Source: Clostridia bacterium
GTDB taxonomy: Bacteria > Bacillota > Clostridia > Christensenellales > CAG-138
Direction of reading: 5' to 3'
DNA: 64,000 nucleotides
Assembly (NCBI GenBank): GCA_017538255.1
Contig: JAFYJD010000006.1
Coordinates: forward strand, 1-64,000
Part shown: positions 9,663-18,173 of the stretch, piece by piece
Position numbering within the stretch: position 1 is the stretch's first letter
Layout: every line of letters begins with the position of its first letter
Made by a program: the position numbers and the translations under genes
The notes under the pieces: model-generated
Databases searched by the model: none
What the model was told of the DNA's origin: nothing
What the model saw: only the letters and a program-made list of their open reading frames with translations

Positions 9663-10774
9663 TTCTCACTCACCGCCTCACCGGCCTCGTCGAGTTTGAT
9701 CTCGCCCGTTGCGCCTATATCGGAGTCGCGGTCGGGATGCATAATGTGGATCGCATCCGGCACAACTTCGATGCCGACTTTTTCGCCAACAGGCACATAG
9801 TCCGTGGAATGCACCTTCCAGTTAACGCCGTTGCAGTCCACGCTGAACTCATAATGAACGCCCATAAATATGACGTTTGTGACGACGCCGTGAAGCGCGG
9901 TCTTGCCGATCGGAACGAAGTCAACGTCCTCGGGACGGATAACCACGTCGACGGGTTGTTCCTCGCCAAAACCGGTGTCCACGCATTCATAGTCGATGCC
10001 GTGAATATTTACAAGCAAGTCCCTTCGCATCGTACCCTCGAAGATATTGCTCTCGCCGATGAATCGTGCGACGAAGCGGTTTTTGGGCTCGTTGTAAACA
10101 TCGGTCGGTGTGCCGATCTGCTGGATAACGCCCTTGTTCATAACCACGATAGTATCGCTCATCGTAAGCGCCTCTTCCTGATCGTGGGTGACATAGACGA
10201 AGGTGATGCCGAGTTTTTTCTGCATCTTTTTTAGTTCGATCTGCATCCCCTTGCGAAGTTTGAGGTCAAGAGCGCCGAGTGGCTCGTCAAGAAGCAGGAC
10301 TTCCGGCTCGTTGCAAAGCGCGCGCGCGATCGCTACACGCTGCTGCTGTCCGCCCGAGAGCTGCTCGATATAGCGTTTTTCGTAGCCGGAAAGGTTGACA
10401 AGTTCGAGCATTTCGGTTACTTTCTTTTTGATCTCGGCCTTTGAGGGCTTGTTCTTTTTGAGATTGGGGCCAAAAGCGACGTTATCGAAAACATTGAGGT
10501 GCGGGAACAGCGCGTATTTTTGGAATACGGTGTTTACCCTGCGCTTATACGGAGGTATGGAGCAAAGATCCTTACCGTCCATAGTGATACTACCCGACGT
10601 GGGCATAATGAAGCCCGCGATCAGACGCAGAAGCGTGGTCTTGCCGCAGCCCGAAGGTCCGAGCAGGGTCAGGAACTCGCCGTCCCTGATATAGAGGTTG
10701 ATATCCTTGAGGGCGAGGTCTCCGTCATACTCCTTTGTGACGTTTTTTAGTTCGATCAAGCGTTTGTTTTCCAT
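9659..10774 (-). CDS. potA: spermidine/putrescine ABC transporter ATPase
   Basis: This 371-residue ATPase energises polyamine uptake. Walker A is GPSGCGKTT, the Q loop lies in [15 protein letters not shown], the signature is LSGGQQQR, Walker B is [12 protein letters not shown], and the switch histidine is in [14 protein letters not shown]-type domain (about 280-350) follows, as in the MalK/PotA class. It starts 21 bp after the regulator gene stop. The last 20 residues are acidic and family-variable. Confidence 0.96.
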   Translation of the reverse strand: MENKRLIELKNVTKEYDGDLALKDINLYIRDGEFLTLLGPSGCGKTTLLRLIAGFIMPTSGSITMDGKDLCSIPPYKRRVNTVFQKYALFPHLNVFDNVAFGPNLKKNKPSKAEIKKKVTEMLELVNLSGYEKRYIEQLSGGQQQRVAIARALCNEPEVLLLDEPLGALDLKLRKGMQIELKKMQKKLGITFVYVTHDQEEALTMSDTIVVMNKGVIQQIGTPTDVYNEPKNRFVARFIGESNIFEGTMRRDLLVNIHGIDYECVDTGFGEEQPVDVVIRPEDVDFVPIGKTALHGVVTNVIFMGVHYEFSVDCNGVNWKVHSTDYVPVGEKVGIEVVPDAIHIMHPDRDSDIGATGEIKLDEAGEAVSEN

Positions 10775-10795
10775 AACTGTATACCCCGTTAGTTA

Positions 10796-11341
10796 TCAGA
10801 ATGATGGCGGCGTTGCCACCCATATGAGCTTTGCTTCGCGTTTGGACGCATTAACAATGCAATGTGGCTCGGTAGGCTTAAAGCAAAAACTGTCGCCCTT
10901 TTTGAGTTTGAGTTTTCTGTCTCCCAGCATCAGCGTAACGCCGCCTGCGAGAATATAGCCGAACTCCTCTCCTTCGTGCGGAGCGTCCTGCGCCGTTCTT
11001 CCGCCTGGCTCAACGGATACGAGGATCGGCTCAAGCGCGTTTTTTTGCGCGTTCGGCACGAGCCAGCATATCTTTGAAGCGAGCGTTTCATCGAAACTTT
11101 CAAACATATCGTCAGGCGAAAAAACGATTTTTTCGTTGGCGGTGTCCGAGGCGAAGAACGCGGCGGTGTCCGTACCGAGCGCATCGAGGATATCCACAAG
11201 CGTTGCGATCGACGGCGATGTCAGATCACGCTCGAGCTGCGAGATGAAGCCCTTGGAAAGTTCCGTTCTTGCCGCCAATTCTTCCTGAGTCAGTCCGAGT
11301 TTAAGGCGCAGTTTTTTTATTCTTGCTCCGATTTCGACCAT
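10796..11341 (-). CDS. XRE-family regulator with C-terminal cupin (PuuR-like)
   Basis: This 181-residue regulator has an N-terminal helix-turn-helix (about 5-60) with TQEELAARTELSKGFISQLE and a C-terminal cupin_2 domain (about 105-175) with HEGEEFGYILAGGV and the GDSFCF turn. The same pairing occurs in PuuR-type repressors that sense polyamines or amino compounds. It is the first gene of the potABCD operon. Its promoter region holds a regular array of TAAACNNNNNGTTTA inverted repeats downstream of the -10, so autorepression relieved by a polyamine ligand is the simplest model (inference). The RBS GGAGGAG lies a few bases before the ATG at 11341. Confidence 0.9.
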   Translation of the reverse strand: MVEIGARIKKLRLKLGLTQEELAARTELSKGFISQLERDLTSPSIATLVDILDALGTDTAAFFASDTANEKIVFSPDDMFESFDETLASKICWLVPNAQKNALEPILVSVEPGGRTAQDAPHEGEEFGYILAGGVTLMLGDRKLKLKKGDSFCFKPTEPHCIVNASKREAKLIWVATPPSF

Positions 11342-11397
11342 TGGTCTCCTCCGTTATCAGGTGCGCCGCCGAACATCTTAGAGAGGGTAAGTGTTCC

Positions 11398-11522
11398 TAA
11401 ACAGCGCGTTTAATGAGCCATAACAAGCGGTTTAAAAACGCTAAACGCCGTGTTTAGCGCCGCAAAGCCCGCAAACGCTGTATGCTAAACTTTGTGTTTA
11501 GCAACATTAAACAGCAGCGATA
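11398..11522. repeat. phased operator array upstream of the XRE-pot operon
   Basis: Three perfect inverted repeats TAAAC-N5-GTTTA lie at 11398-11412, 11442-11456 and 11486-11500. Their centres are exactly 44 bp apart (11405, 11449, 11493). Two degenerate copies sit at the half-way 22 bp register: 11420-11434 (8 of 10 matches) and 11508-11522 (7 of 10). The slot at 11464-11478 fails. The two inner perfect sites extend to 21 bp palindromes. A 22 bp repeat is about two helix turns, so all sites face one side of the DNA. The likely ligand is the XRE-cupin protein encoded directly downstream. The rest of the 11342-11665 gap holds the promoter and the htrA terminator. Confidence 0.75.
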
Positions 11523-11550
11523 TTTAATCATTTTTTGCGCTTTTTGTCAA
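11522..11550 (-). promoter_or_regulatory. promoter of the XRE-potABCD operon
   Basis: On the minus strand TTGACA (11550-11545) is followed after 17 bp by TTAAAT (11527-11522), with a TGn extension just before the -10. The transcription start would fall near 11515, so the three strong operators lie from about +15 to +115, a roadblock or looping arrangement. Confidence 0.65.
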
Positions 11551-11611
11551 TAGTTTTTGTGCAATATACTATAATCAGCCCGTTATTTTGTTTTAAGCGC
11601 GGCATTGAATC

Positions 11612-11637
11612 AAAAAGCGACGCGATAAACGCGTCGC
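11612..11637 (-). terminator. intrinsic terminator of the htrA operon
   Basis: GCGACGCG (11637-11630 on the minus strand) pairs with CGCGTCGC (11624-11617) around a 5-base loop, followed on the minus strand by TTTTT. It lies 28 bp past the htrA stop and insulates the pot operon promoter. Confidence 0.85.
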
Positions 11638-11665
11638 AAAGAGGTGTATGAAGTTTATAAGGCGA

Positions 11666-13054
11666 TCATCTGATACCGTACTTTTTGCCGCCGTAAGCGT
11701 CGTCCAATATCTTGCCAGACAGCGAGTTTAAGTCACCTATCGTCAGCGTACAGGTGCGGTATTCTCCGTCGCGCCAGTATTTTATCTCGACTTTATCGCC
11801 TATGGTCTTGCCGCCGACATAATTGCCGAGCGTGTCGGTGCTCGTGATCGCGATGCCGTCAACCTGCACTATGATATCGTCCGCATAGAGCCCCGCTTCG
11901 TCCGCCGGACCGCCCTCGGTAACGGTGTATACAAGTCCGCCGACAGGGATGCTGTTTTTATCCGCCGTTTCAATATCTATGAATATCGTTGAGATGCCGA
12001 TGCCGGGACGCTTTATGCCGCCCTGCTCGATTATGCCCTGTGCGGTTTCAACTACCATATTTATCGGCAGCGCAAAGCCGAGGCCTTCGGCGCTTATAGG
12101 GTCGCCGTTTTCGTCGTAACTTGCGATAACGGTCTTTGCCGAGTTGACGCCTATAACCCTGCCTGACAAATCAAAGAGCGGACCGCCGCTGTTGCCGGGG
12201 TTTATCGCCGCGTCGATCTGTATATAGGAGTTGCGCACGCCGTCTATATTGACGGTTCTATCCACCGCGCCTACCATACCGAATGTTGCGGTGAAACTGA
12301 GTTCATCGCCCGTCGGATGACCGATCGCCAGTATGAAATCGCCCGTGCGCACTTCGGATGAATCGCCGAAAACAAGCACTTTGGGAACGGATCCCATCTC
12401 GACTTTGAGCACCGCGATATCCGTTCTGACGTCCTTCCCCACTATCTTGGCGTCGAATATTCTGTCATCATGTGTGGTGATTCGTACATTTGTTGCGTCA
12501 TCAACAACGTGTGCGTTTGTGAAAATATAGCCGTCTTCCGTTACAAAGAAGCCGGTGCCCGTTCCGACAAGATTCGACGAACGTGCGGGGTTGCCGTTAT
12601 AACTGTAAACGATCACAACGCCGTCAACATTTTCCTCATATATATCGCCAAGGCTGGAAAAACCGCCCTCGGGCTCATCGCCGCGCTTTTGCGGCGTAGG
12701 AAGCGTGGTGCCGTCGTCGCCGCCGCTCGAGGTATGGGAATCCTTTTTATTGCCGTCCCCGTTCTGCGAGCGGGCGTGTATGCCGGAACCGTTGTCCCCG
12801 TAGAACAAAGGTTTTGAGAACTTTGTAAAGAAGATCATACTCGCGATCAGCGCACCGACGATCGTAAACACGAGCGCCGTCAAAAGGATCACCCCCACCG
12901 ACGGTACTTTTTTGTGGATTATGGTCGTCTGCGTGCGCATCACTCCGTCGCTCTCGCTCCAGATGACGGTATTCTCCTTATCGCCGTTTTCATTTACTGT
13001 GGTGATAGTGTCTGTCAACATATCGATCACCGGCTCATTGTTGGTTCTTTTCAT
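11666..13054 (-). CDS. membrane-anchored HtrA/DegP-family serine protease
   Basis: This 462-residue quality-control protease faces the outside. A cytoplasmic N-terminus of about 50 residues is followed by one membrane anchor (about 53-76), a low-complexity Gly/Asp/Ser linker, a trypsin-like domain with the triad H182 (TNAHVV), D212 (RTDIAVL) and S289 (NPGNSGGP), and one C-terminal PDZ domain (about 360-440). The start overlaps the end of the upstream kinase gene by 20 bp. Following a response regulator and a kinase, it resembles the Bacillus CssRS-HtrA secretion-stress unit. A terminator at 11612-11637 closes the operon. Confidence 0.95.
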   Translation of the reverse strand: MKRTNNEPVIDMLTDTITTVNENGDKENTVIWSESDGVMRTQTTIIHKKVPSVGVILLTALVFTIVGALIASMIFFTKFSKPLFYGDNGSGIHARSQNGDGNKKDSHTSSGGDDGTTLPTPQKRGDEPEGGFSSLGDIYEENVDGVVIVYSYNGNPARSSNLVGTGTGFFVTEDGYIFTNAHVVDDATNVRITTHDDRIFDAKIVGKDVRTDIAVLKVEMGSVPKVLVFGDSSEVRTGDFILAIGHPTGDELSFTATFGMVGAVDRTVNIDGVRNSYIQIDAAINPGNSGGPLFDLSGRVIGVNSAKTVIASYDENGDPISAEGLGFALPINMVVETAQGIIEQGGIKRPGIGISTIFIDIETADKNSIPVGGLVYTVTEGGPADEAGLYADDIIVQVDGIAITSTDTLGNYVGGKTIGDKVEIKYWRDGEYRTCTLTIGDLNSLSGKILDDAYGGKKYGIR

Positions 13055-14558
13055 AATGTGCCTCCTGTCCTTCAGATATCTGCTGAGGTTTTGCGTTCAA
13101 CACCCTTTTTAGAGTGAATACAAACTCCGTAAGGCCGACTTCGGATCTGACGGAGATATCCTCGTTGTGCCTGTCTATTATGCTTTTTACTATCGCAAGC
13201 CCAAGCCCCGTACCCGAGCCCGAATAATAGGTGTGCGCCTTTTCCGCCTTATAGAAGCGGTCGAATATCTTCGGGATATCCTCCTTTGGTATCCCACGCC
13301 CGTTGTCCTTGACGCGGACGGTCGCTTTGCGTCTGTCCGCATTGATCTGGACCGTCAAAACGCCGCCCGTTTCCGGCATAAACTTGATCGCGTTATCTAT
13401 CAGGTTATGCATTACCTGAGCGATACGCTCCGGATCCGCGTCCACGAGCAGAATCTGATCGGGCACGTCGGTCATAACCTCTATGTTCGCGTTCTTGATG
13501 CGTTCCTCGAACGACAGCAGCGTTCTTCCGATAAGTTCGGCAAGATCGAATACCGACCTGACCATACTGTACTGCCCCGATTCTATGCGCGCAAGGTCGA
13601 GCAGATCGTTTACGATCATTGACATTCGTTTTGTTTCGTCGATCACAACGCCAATGTATTTTTTGTGCTCCTCAGGCGGGATAACGCCCTCCTCCATAGC
13701 CTGCAGAAAGCCGCGCATCGACGTCAGCGGCGACCTCAGTTCGTGCGAAACATTTGCAACGAACTCGCGCCGGGTTTGTTCAAGGCCCGCAACCCTATCC
13801 GCCATCTCGTCGAAACTTTGGGCGAGTTCACCGATCTCGTCCTGCCTGTTAAGGTTCATCCTCGCATCGTACGAGCCGCGCGTTATCGAGTGAACCACAT
13901 CCGTCATTTGGGTTATCGGCTTTGTTATCATTTTTGTTATTATAGCAGTCGTTACGATTATTATCAATACGGCAGCGACCGTTGTCCAAAAAATGTCAAT
14001 GTACAGTTCTTTCAACGTCGAATAGATATCGCTGAGATCGTAATGGATAACGATTATGCCCGTTTTATCGCTCGCGGGATACTCCTCTCCCGTTTCATCG
14101 TCCACTGCGGCGATCGTCCTTGCGTAGGTCAGAGTTCGCACACTCGTATAACCCCGTACAAGGTCGTAATAATAGCCTTCGACATCGTCGCCCTTCTCTG
14201 CTCCCGTCAGTTCAAAGAAATCCGTTTCGGCACAGGCGGACCATTTTCCACCCGATACATAGTCGTAAAAACCGACCGTACCGAATGCGGGATCGTCGAA
14301 ATATATCTTAACAAGACCGTTGAACTGCCTTACGACGGCGAGCATCTGTTCCCTGACGATTAAGCGTTTGTCAGGATCGAGATAGCCGTCGTAAACGAGC
14401 CTGTTGAGTTCGCGCCCCTCCCTTGAAAGTGATTCCTCGACGGCGTTGAGATAGTGATGTTTGATTATGCCGCCCGCCGCGAATGTCAACAGACCTATCA
14501 CTCCGATAAATGCGGAGAGAAGAGCGATGAGCATTCTGTAGAACAGTTTTTTTCGCAT
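13035..14558 (-). CDS. HAMP-containing sensor histidine kinase next to htrA
   Basis: This is a 507-residue membrane kinase. It has a first membrane segment (about 8-30), a roughly 150-residue extracytoplasmic sensor domain, a second segment near 190-212 (TTVAAVLIIIVTTAIITKMI), a HAMP domain (about 213-265), the H box NVSHELRSPLTSM, N box NLIDNAIKFMP, F box IFDRFYKAE and G2 GTGLGLAIV. I use the ATG at 14558, with AAGG eight bases upstream, rather than the in-frame TTG at 14564. Co-transcription with a response regulator and htrA suggests it senses misfolded or secreted proteins, by analogy with CssS (inference). Confidence 0.93.
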   Translation of the reverse strand: MRKKLFYRMLIALLSAFIGVIGLLTFAAGGIIKHHYLNAVEESLSREGRELNRLVYDGYLDPDKRLIVREQMLAVVRQFNGLVKIYFDDPAFGTVGFYDYVSGGKWSACAETDFFELTGAEKGDDVEGYYYDLVRGYTSVRTLTYARTIAAVDDETGEEYPASDKTGIIVIHYDLSDIYSTLKELYIDIFWTTVAAVLIIIVTTAIITKMITKPITQMTDVVHSITRGSYDARMNLNRQDEIGELAQSFDEMADRVAGLEQTRREFVANVSHELRSPLTSMRGFLQAMEEGVIPPEEHKKYIGVVIDETKRMSMIVNDLLDLARIESGQYSMVRSVFDLAELIGRTLLSFEERIKNANIEVMTDVPDQILLVDADPERIAQVMHNLIDNAIKFMPETGGVLTVQINADRRKATVRVKDNGRGIPKEDIPKIFDRFYKAEKAHTYYSGSGTGLGLAIVKSIIDRHNEDISVRSEVGLTEFVFTLKRVLNAKPQQISEGQEAHYEKNQQ

Positions 14559-14574
14559 AAACAAACCTTATTCT

Positions 14575-15279
14575 TTATTCTTTTGGCGGTATCAATTCCG
14601 CAAGTTTATAGCCGATGCCCCAGATCGTGATTATCTGCCAAGCGTCGCTTTCGCCGAGATGCGCACGCAAACGCTTTATATGAACGTCGATCGTTCTGCT
14701 GTCGCCGCTGAAGGCATATCCCCATACCGCGTCCAGTATTTGACCTCTTGAGAGCACTTGATCCTTATGACGCGCGAGATAGACGAGCAATTCAAACTCC
14801 CTGTTTTTGAGTTCTACGGAACGTCCGTTGACAGTCATAGTATAGTTTTCGACATCTATCGCCATATCGCCTACCAACAGCATACTGTTGGAATCGCCTT
14901 CCTTTTTGGCGGCGCCCGCACGCCTGAACACGGCGCGTATCCTTGCCACAAGTTCCTTTGAGTCAAACGGCTTTACGATATAGTCGTCCGCGCCGTGATC
15001 GAGGCCGTGGATCCTGTCCGTAGTCTCGCCCTTTGCAGTCAGCATTATCACCGGCACGCGGCTGAAGGCGCGCAGTTTTGCGAGTATCTCCCAACCGTCC
15101 ATACCGGGCAGCATAACGTCAAGCAATACGAGATCGGGCTTTTCCGTTTCAAAGAGTGTAATCGCGTTTGAGCCGTTGCGGCATGTAACGACATCGTAGC
15201 CCTTGCTGCGAAGATACAGCGAGAGTATTTGGCATATCTTTTCGTCATCGTCAACAACCAGTATTTTTTCGTTATCCAT
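14575..15279 (-). CDS. OmpR/PhoB-family response regulator, CssR-like by context
   Basis: This 234-residue response regulator has a receiver domain with the acidic triplet D10-D12, phospho-acceptor D54 in VLLDVMLPGMDG, T in LTAKG and K in VKPFDSKELVARI. A C-terminal winged helix (about 135-230) ends with ITIWGIGYKL. It lies 16 bp upstream of the kinase gene and 30 bp downstream of the DUF523 gene. The htrA gene two places on is the obvious candidate target, but no binding site can be assigned. Confidence 0.93.
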   Translation of the reverse strand: MDNEKILVVDDDEKICQILSLYLRSKGYDVVTCRNGSNAITLFETEKPDLVLLDVMLPGMDGWEILAKLRAFSRVPVIMLTAKGETTDRIHGLDHGADDYIVKPFDSKELVARIRAVFRRAGAAKKEGDSNSMLLVGDMAIDVENYTMTVNGRSVELKNREFELLVYLARHKDQVLSRGQILDAVWGYAFSGDSRTIDVHIKRLRAHLGESDAWQIITIWGIGYKLAELIPPKE

Positions 15280-15309
15280 CTTTGCTCCTTTCGCCGAGAC
15301 GCGGCGCGA

Positions 15310-15753
15310 TCAGCGCGATATCACCTCGACTCCGTTTTTGATGAGCAGCGCGGCGGCAACGCCGTTTCCGATGCGCTTTTTGCCGCAGAATGTGCCGTCA
15401 TATATGCTTCCCGCGCCGCAGGATGGGCTGTTTTGTTTCAGAACGGCAACCTTTGCGCCAACGCGCAGCGCGATCTCAAGCGCCGCTTCTGCTCCGTAAA
15501 CAAAAGCGTCCGTCGCATCCAATAGCCCCGCATCGGTCTTTGCAAGCACCTTTGCCTTTCCCAAAAGCACGTCCTCGCCGCTTCCTCCTACTATCTCGGA
15601 GCTTGGGCGCGGAACGGGCAGGCCGGCGAGGCATTCGGGACAAACGGGTATCGCCTTTCCCTCTTTAACGAGGGCGGCGACCTCGGCGGCTTCTGAATGG
15701 GCGGCGTTGTATCTGCACGGGATACCCGCAAGGCAGCTTGAAACGATAATCAT
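15310..15753 (-). CDS. DUF523 family protein
   Basis: This 147-residue small cytoplasmic protein of the DUF523 (YbbK-like) family has the characteristic cysteine motifs VSSCLAG near the start, VCPECLAGLPVPRPSSEI in the first third, and KQNSPSCGAGSIYDGTF in the second half. The cysteines suggest a metal or Fe-S site, but no activity is established. Length is normal for the stand-alone form. It lies in the run of minus-strand genes between mutS2 and the response regulator, with gaps of 50 and 30 bp. Confidence 0.88.
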   Translation of the reverse strand: MIIVSSCLAGIPCRYNAAHSEAAEVAALVKEGKAIPVCPECLAGLPVPRPSSEIVGGSGEDVLLGKAKVLAKTDAGLLDATDAFVYGAEAALEIALRVGAKVAVLKQNSPSCGAGSIYDGTFCGKKRIGNGVAAALLIKNGVEVISR

Positions 15754-15803
15754 TATAACACCTAATTGTTAACAGAATATGTCATTTTGCGTGAAAACCC
15801 GCA

Positions 15804-18161
15804 TTATTTGAGCGTAACGACCGTTACGCCGTAATCGCCCTCGCCGTAGTTTCCGTTGCGGAACGATTTTACGCGCGCGTGGGTCTTAAGATATTCCTGA
15901 ATACCCGCTCTCAAAGCGCCCGTACCCTTGCCGTGTATTATGTTCACTTCCTTGAGCCCGTTTCTGTGCGCTGAGTAAAGATATTTATCCACAAGCGGCG
16001 TTGCCTCGTCAACGAGTTTGCCGCGTATGTCGAGTTCAAGCCCTACGGTGTTGGACGGGTCGTATTCCACCTTTAGGGAACTCTTCTGCTCCTCGGCCTT
16101 TGCAAGGCGGATATCGTTTAGATTTACTGACATTTTGATTATGCCTATCTGCACCTGCACCTCGCCGTTGCGTTGAGGTATTGAGAGCACGGTCGCATTC
16201 TTTCCGAGGCTGACCACCGTAACTGTATCTCCGAGATTCACGGTCTTTGGTGGCTTGCCGTCCGCAGTACGCAGCAGGCTCATATCCTCCGCGAGTTCAC
16301 CCTCCGCCTTTCTGAGCGCGTCGCGCTGCTGCTGGATTATCCTGTCTGCAGCGCGCTGATCGATGCTCTTTATCGCGCGGATATTCACGATGAGCTGTTC
16401 CATCTCGTGCCTCGTCGATTCGACTATCTTACGCGCTTCTTCGCGTGCCTTGAGTTTTAGGGTTGCGCGTTCCGCTTCGAACTTTTCCCTTTCGGCATTG
16501 AGCTGCTTAACGAGCCTTTCCTGTTCCGCCCTCGCCTTTTCAAGCAGTTCGGTCTCCTCCTCGGCGCGGCGCTTCTTTGCCTCGGCGTCGGAGAGGATCG
16601 CCTCAAAATCGGTATCCTCCTTATTGATGCGCGCGCGTGCGTTTTCGATCATACGTTCGTCGAGGCCGAGGCGTTTGCTTATCTCAAAGGCGTTCGATTT
16701 GCCAGGTATTCCGATAAACAGCCTGTACGTTGGGCAGAGTTTGTCCACATCGAACTCCATAGATGCATTCTCCATCCCCTCCGTCGTGAGGGCGAATGCC
16801 TTTATCTCGCTGTAATGCGTAGTCGACGCTGTTATCGAGCCGCGAGAGTGCAGTTCTTCGAGGATACTCATCGCAAGCGCAGCGCCCTCCACAGGGTCGG
16901 TGCCGGCGCCGAGTTCGTCGAGCAGTATCAGCGATCTGTCATCCGCGTTTTCGAGGATGTTTACGATGTTCTTCATATGGCTCGAAAAAGTGGAGAGGGA
17001 CTGCTCTATACTCTGCTCGTCGCCAATGTCCGCAAATATGCTCTCGAATACGGAAAGTTCCGTGCCCTCGTTCGCGGGAACGAACATACCCGCCTGCGCC
17101 ATAAGCGTGAAAAGACCCGTGGTTTTGAGCGTTACGGTCTTGCCGCCCGTATTCGGCCCCGTTACGATCAGCGTCGTAAAGTCGGTCCCTAGGCGCACGT
17201 CTATCGGCACGACGGCGTTCTCCTTTATGAGCGGATGCCTGCCGCGAACTATGTTTATCCTGCCTAAGCTATTGATCTTCGGCTCGATCGCGCGCATCTC
17301 TTTGGCGAGTTTTGCCTTTGCAAAGTTGATGTCGATCCTGCCGAGCAGCATAAGGTCGACCAGGATATCGTTTGCAAAGGGTTTTATCTGCGCCGTCAGA
17401 TCGGTCAGGATGCGTTCGATCTCGGCCTGCTCCTCGATGCAGAGTTTTTTGTATTCGTTTCCGAGTTCCACAACTGCTGCCGGCTCTATGAACAGCGTCT
17501 GTCCGCTGCCGGACTGGTCGTGTATGAGCCCGGGTATCTGCTGGCGGTATTCCTGTTTTACGGGCACTACAAATCGACCGTTGCGGATGGTGATCAACGC
17601 GTCCTGCAGATATTTGGACTGGGTCTGCGAGCGGATTATCGAATTGAGTTTTTCCCTCACTCGCTCGTTCGCTATGCGTTTTTCGCGCCTGATCCTTGCA
17701 AGCGCGGCGGACGCGCCGTCGAAGAGTTCCTCCTCGTTTAGGATGCATCTGTCGATCTCTTCCTCGATCGAGCGATGCGCTATCAGCCCCGAAGCGAGGC
17801 TTGCTATCGCGCCGTCCCCTTCAAGCGCCTCGGCGGTTACGAGCTGCTCCCTTGCTATACGAACGGCTTTAAGGCATTTACCGATATTGAGCAGTTCTTC
17901 GCAGTTAAGAAACAGCGCGGCGTTAACGCGTTTCAGAGCGGCGCGCATATCCGGGAAATCGTCCACGGGCGAATAACCCGTCCTCAAAAAATATGTCTCC
18001 GCTTCGCGGGTCAGTTTAAGCTGGTGCTTGACCTCGTCCTCTTCGACCTCCGGCTCAAGTTCGAGCGCGAGTTCCCTGCTCACGCAGCAGCAGCAGTGCG
18101 CGTTGAGCGAGTTGACAACGGTGTCGTATTCAAGTGCTTTCAATACTCGTTTTGTTATCAT
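15804..18161 (-). CDS. mutS2: endonuclease MutS2 / ribosome-rescue ATPase
   Basis: This 785-residue MutS2 has MutS core and clamp helices in the first 300 residues, an ABC-type ATPase with Walker A GPNTGGKTVTLK, the signature region STFSSHMKN and Walker B LILLDELGAGTDP, a long charged coiled coil (about 510-630), a KOW-like segment, and a C-terminal Smr domain with LDIRGK and the catalytic-loop HGKGTGALR. MutS2 is implicated in suppressing recombination and, in Bacillus, in splitting collided ribosomes. It lacks the mismatch-recognition domain, as expected. It begins 12 bp after the U32 peptidase gene. Confidence 0.96.
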   Translation of the reverse strand: MITKRVLKALEYDTVVNSLNAHCCCCVSRELALELEPEVEEDEVKHQLKLTREAETYFLRTGYSPVDDFPDMRAALKRVNAALFLNCEELLNIGKCLKAVRIAREQLVTAEALEGDGAIASLASGLIAHRSIEEEIDRCILNEEELFDGASAALARIRREKRIANERVREKLNSIIRSQTQSKYLQDALITIRNGRFVVPVKQEYRQQIPGLIHDQSGSGQTLFIEPAAVVELGNEYKKLCIEEQAEIERILTDLTAQIKPFANDILVDLMLLGRIDINFAKAKLAKEMRAIEPKINSLGRINIVRGRHPLIKENAVVPIDVRLGTDFTTLIVTGPNTGGKTVTLKTTGLFTLMAQAGMFVPANEGTELSVFESIFADIGDEQSIEQSLSTFSSHMKNIVNILENADDRSLILLDELGAGTDPVEGAALAMSILEELHSRGSITASTTHYSEIKAFALTTEGMENASMEFDVDKLCPTYRLFIGIPGKSNAFEISKRLGLDERMIENARARINKEDTDFEAILSDAEAKKRRAEEETELLEKARAEQERLVKQLNAEREKFEAERATLKLKAREEARKIVESTRHEMEQLIVNIRAIKSIDQRAADRIIQQQRDALRKAEGELAEDMSLLRTADGKPPKTVNLGDTVTVVSLGKNATVLSIPQRNGEVQVQIGIIKMSVNLNDIRLAKAEEQKSSLKVEYDPSNTVGLELDIRGKLVDEATPLVDKYLYSAHRNGLKEVNIIHGKGTGALRAGIQEYLKTHARVKSFRNGNYGEGDYGVTVVTLK

Positions 18162-18173
18162 AATACTATCCTG

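Noticed and set aside
11464..11478. Possible sixth operator copy at the 22 bp register
   Set aside because: Only 3 of 10 arm positions match TAAAC-N5-GTTTA, no better than chance.
11544..11575. Plus-strand promoter TTGTCA / TATAAT
   Set aside because: The spacer is 20 bp and no plus-strand gene follows. The minus-strand reading of the same region gives a better promoter.
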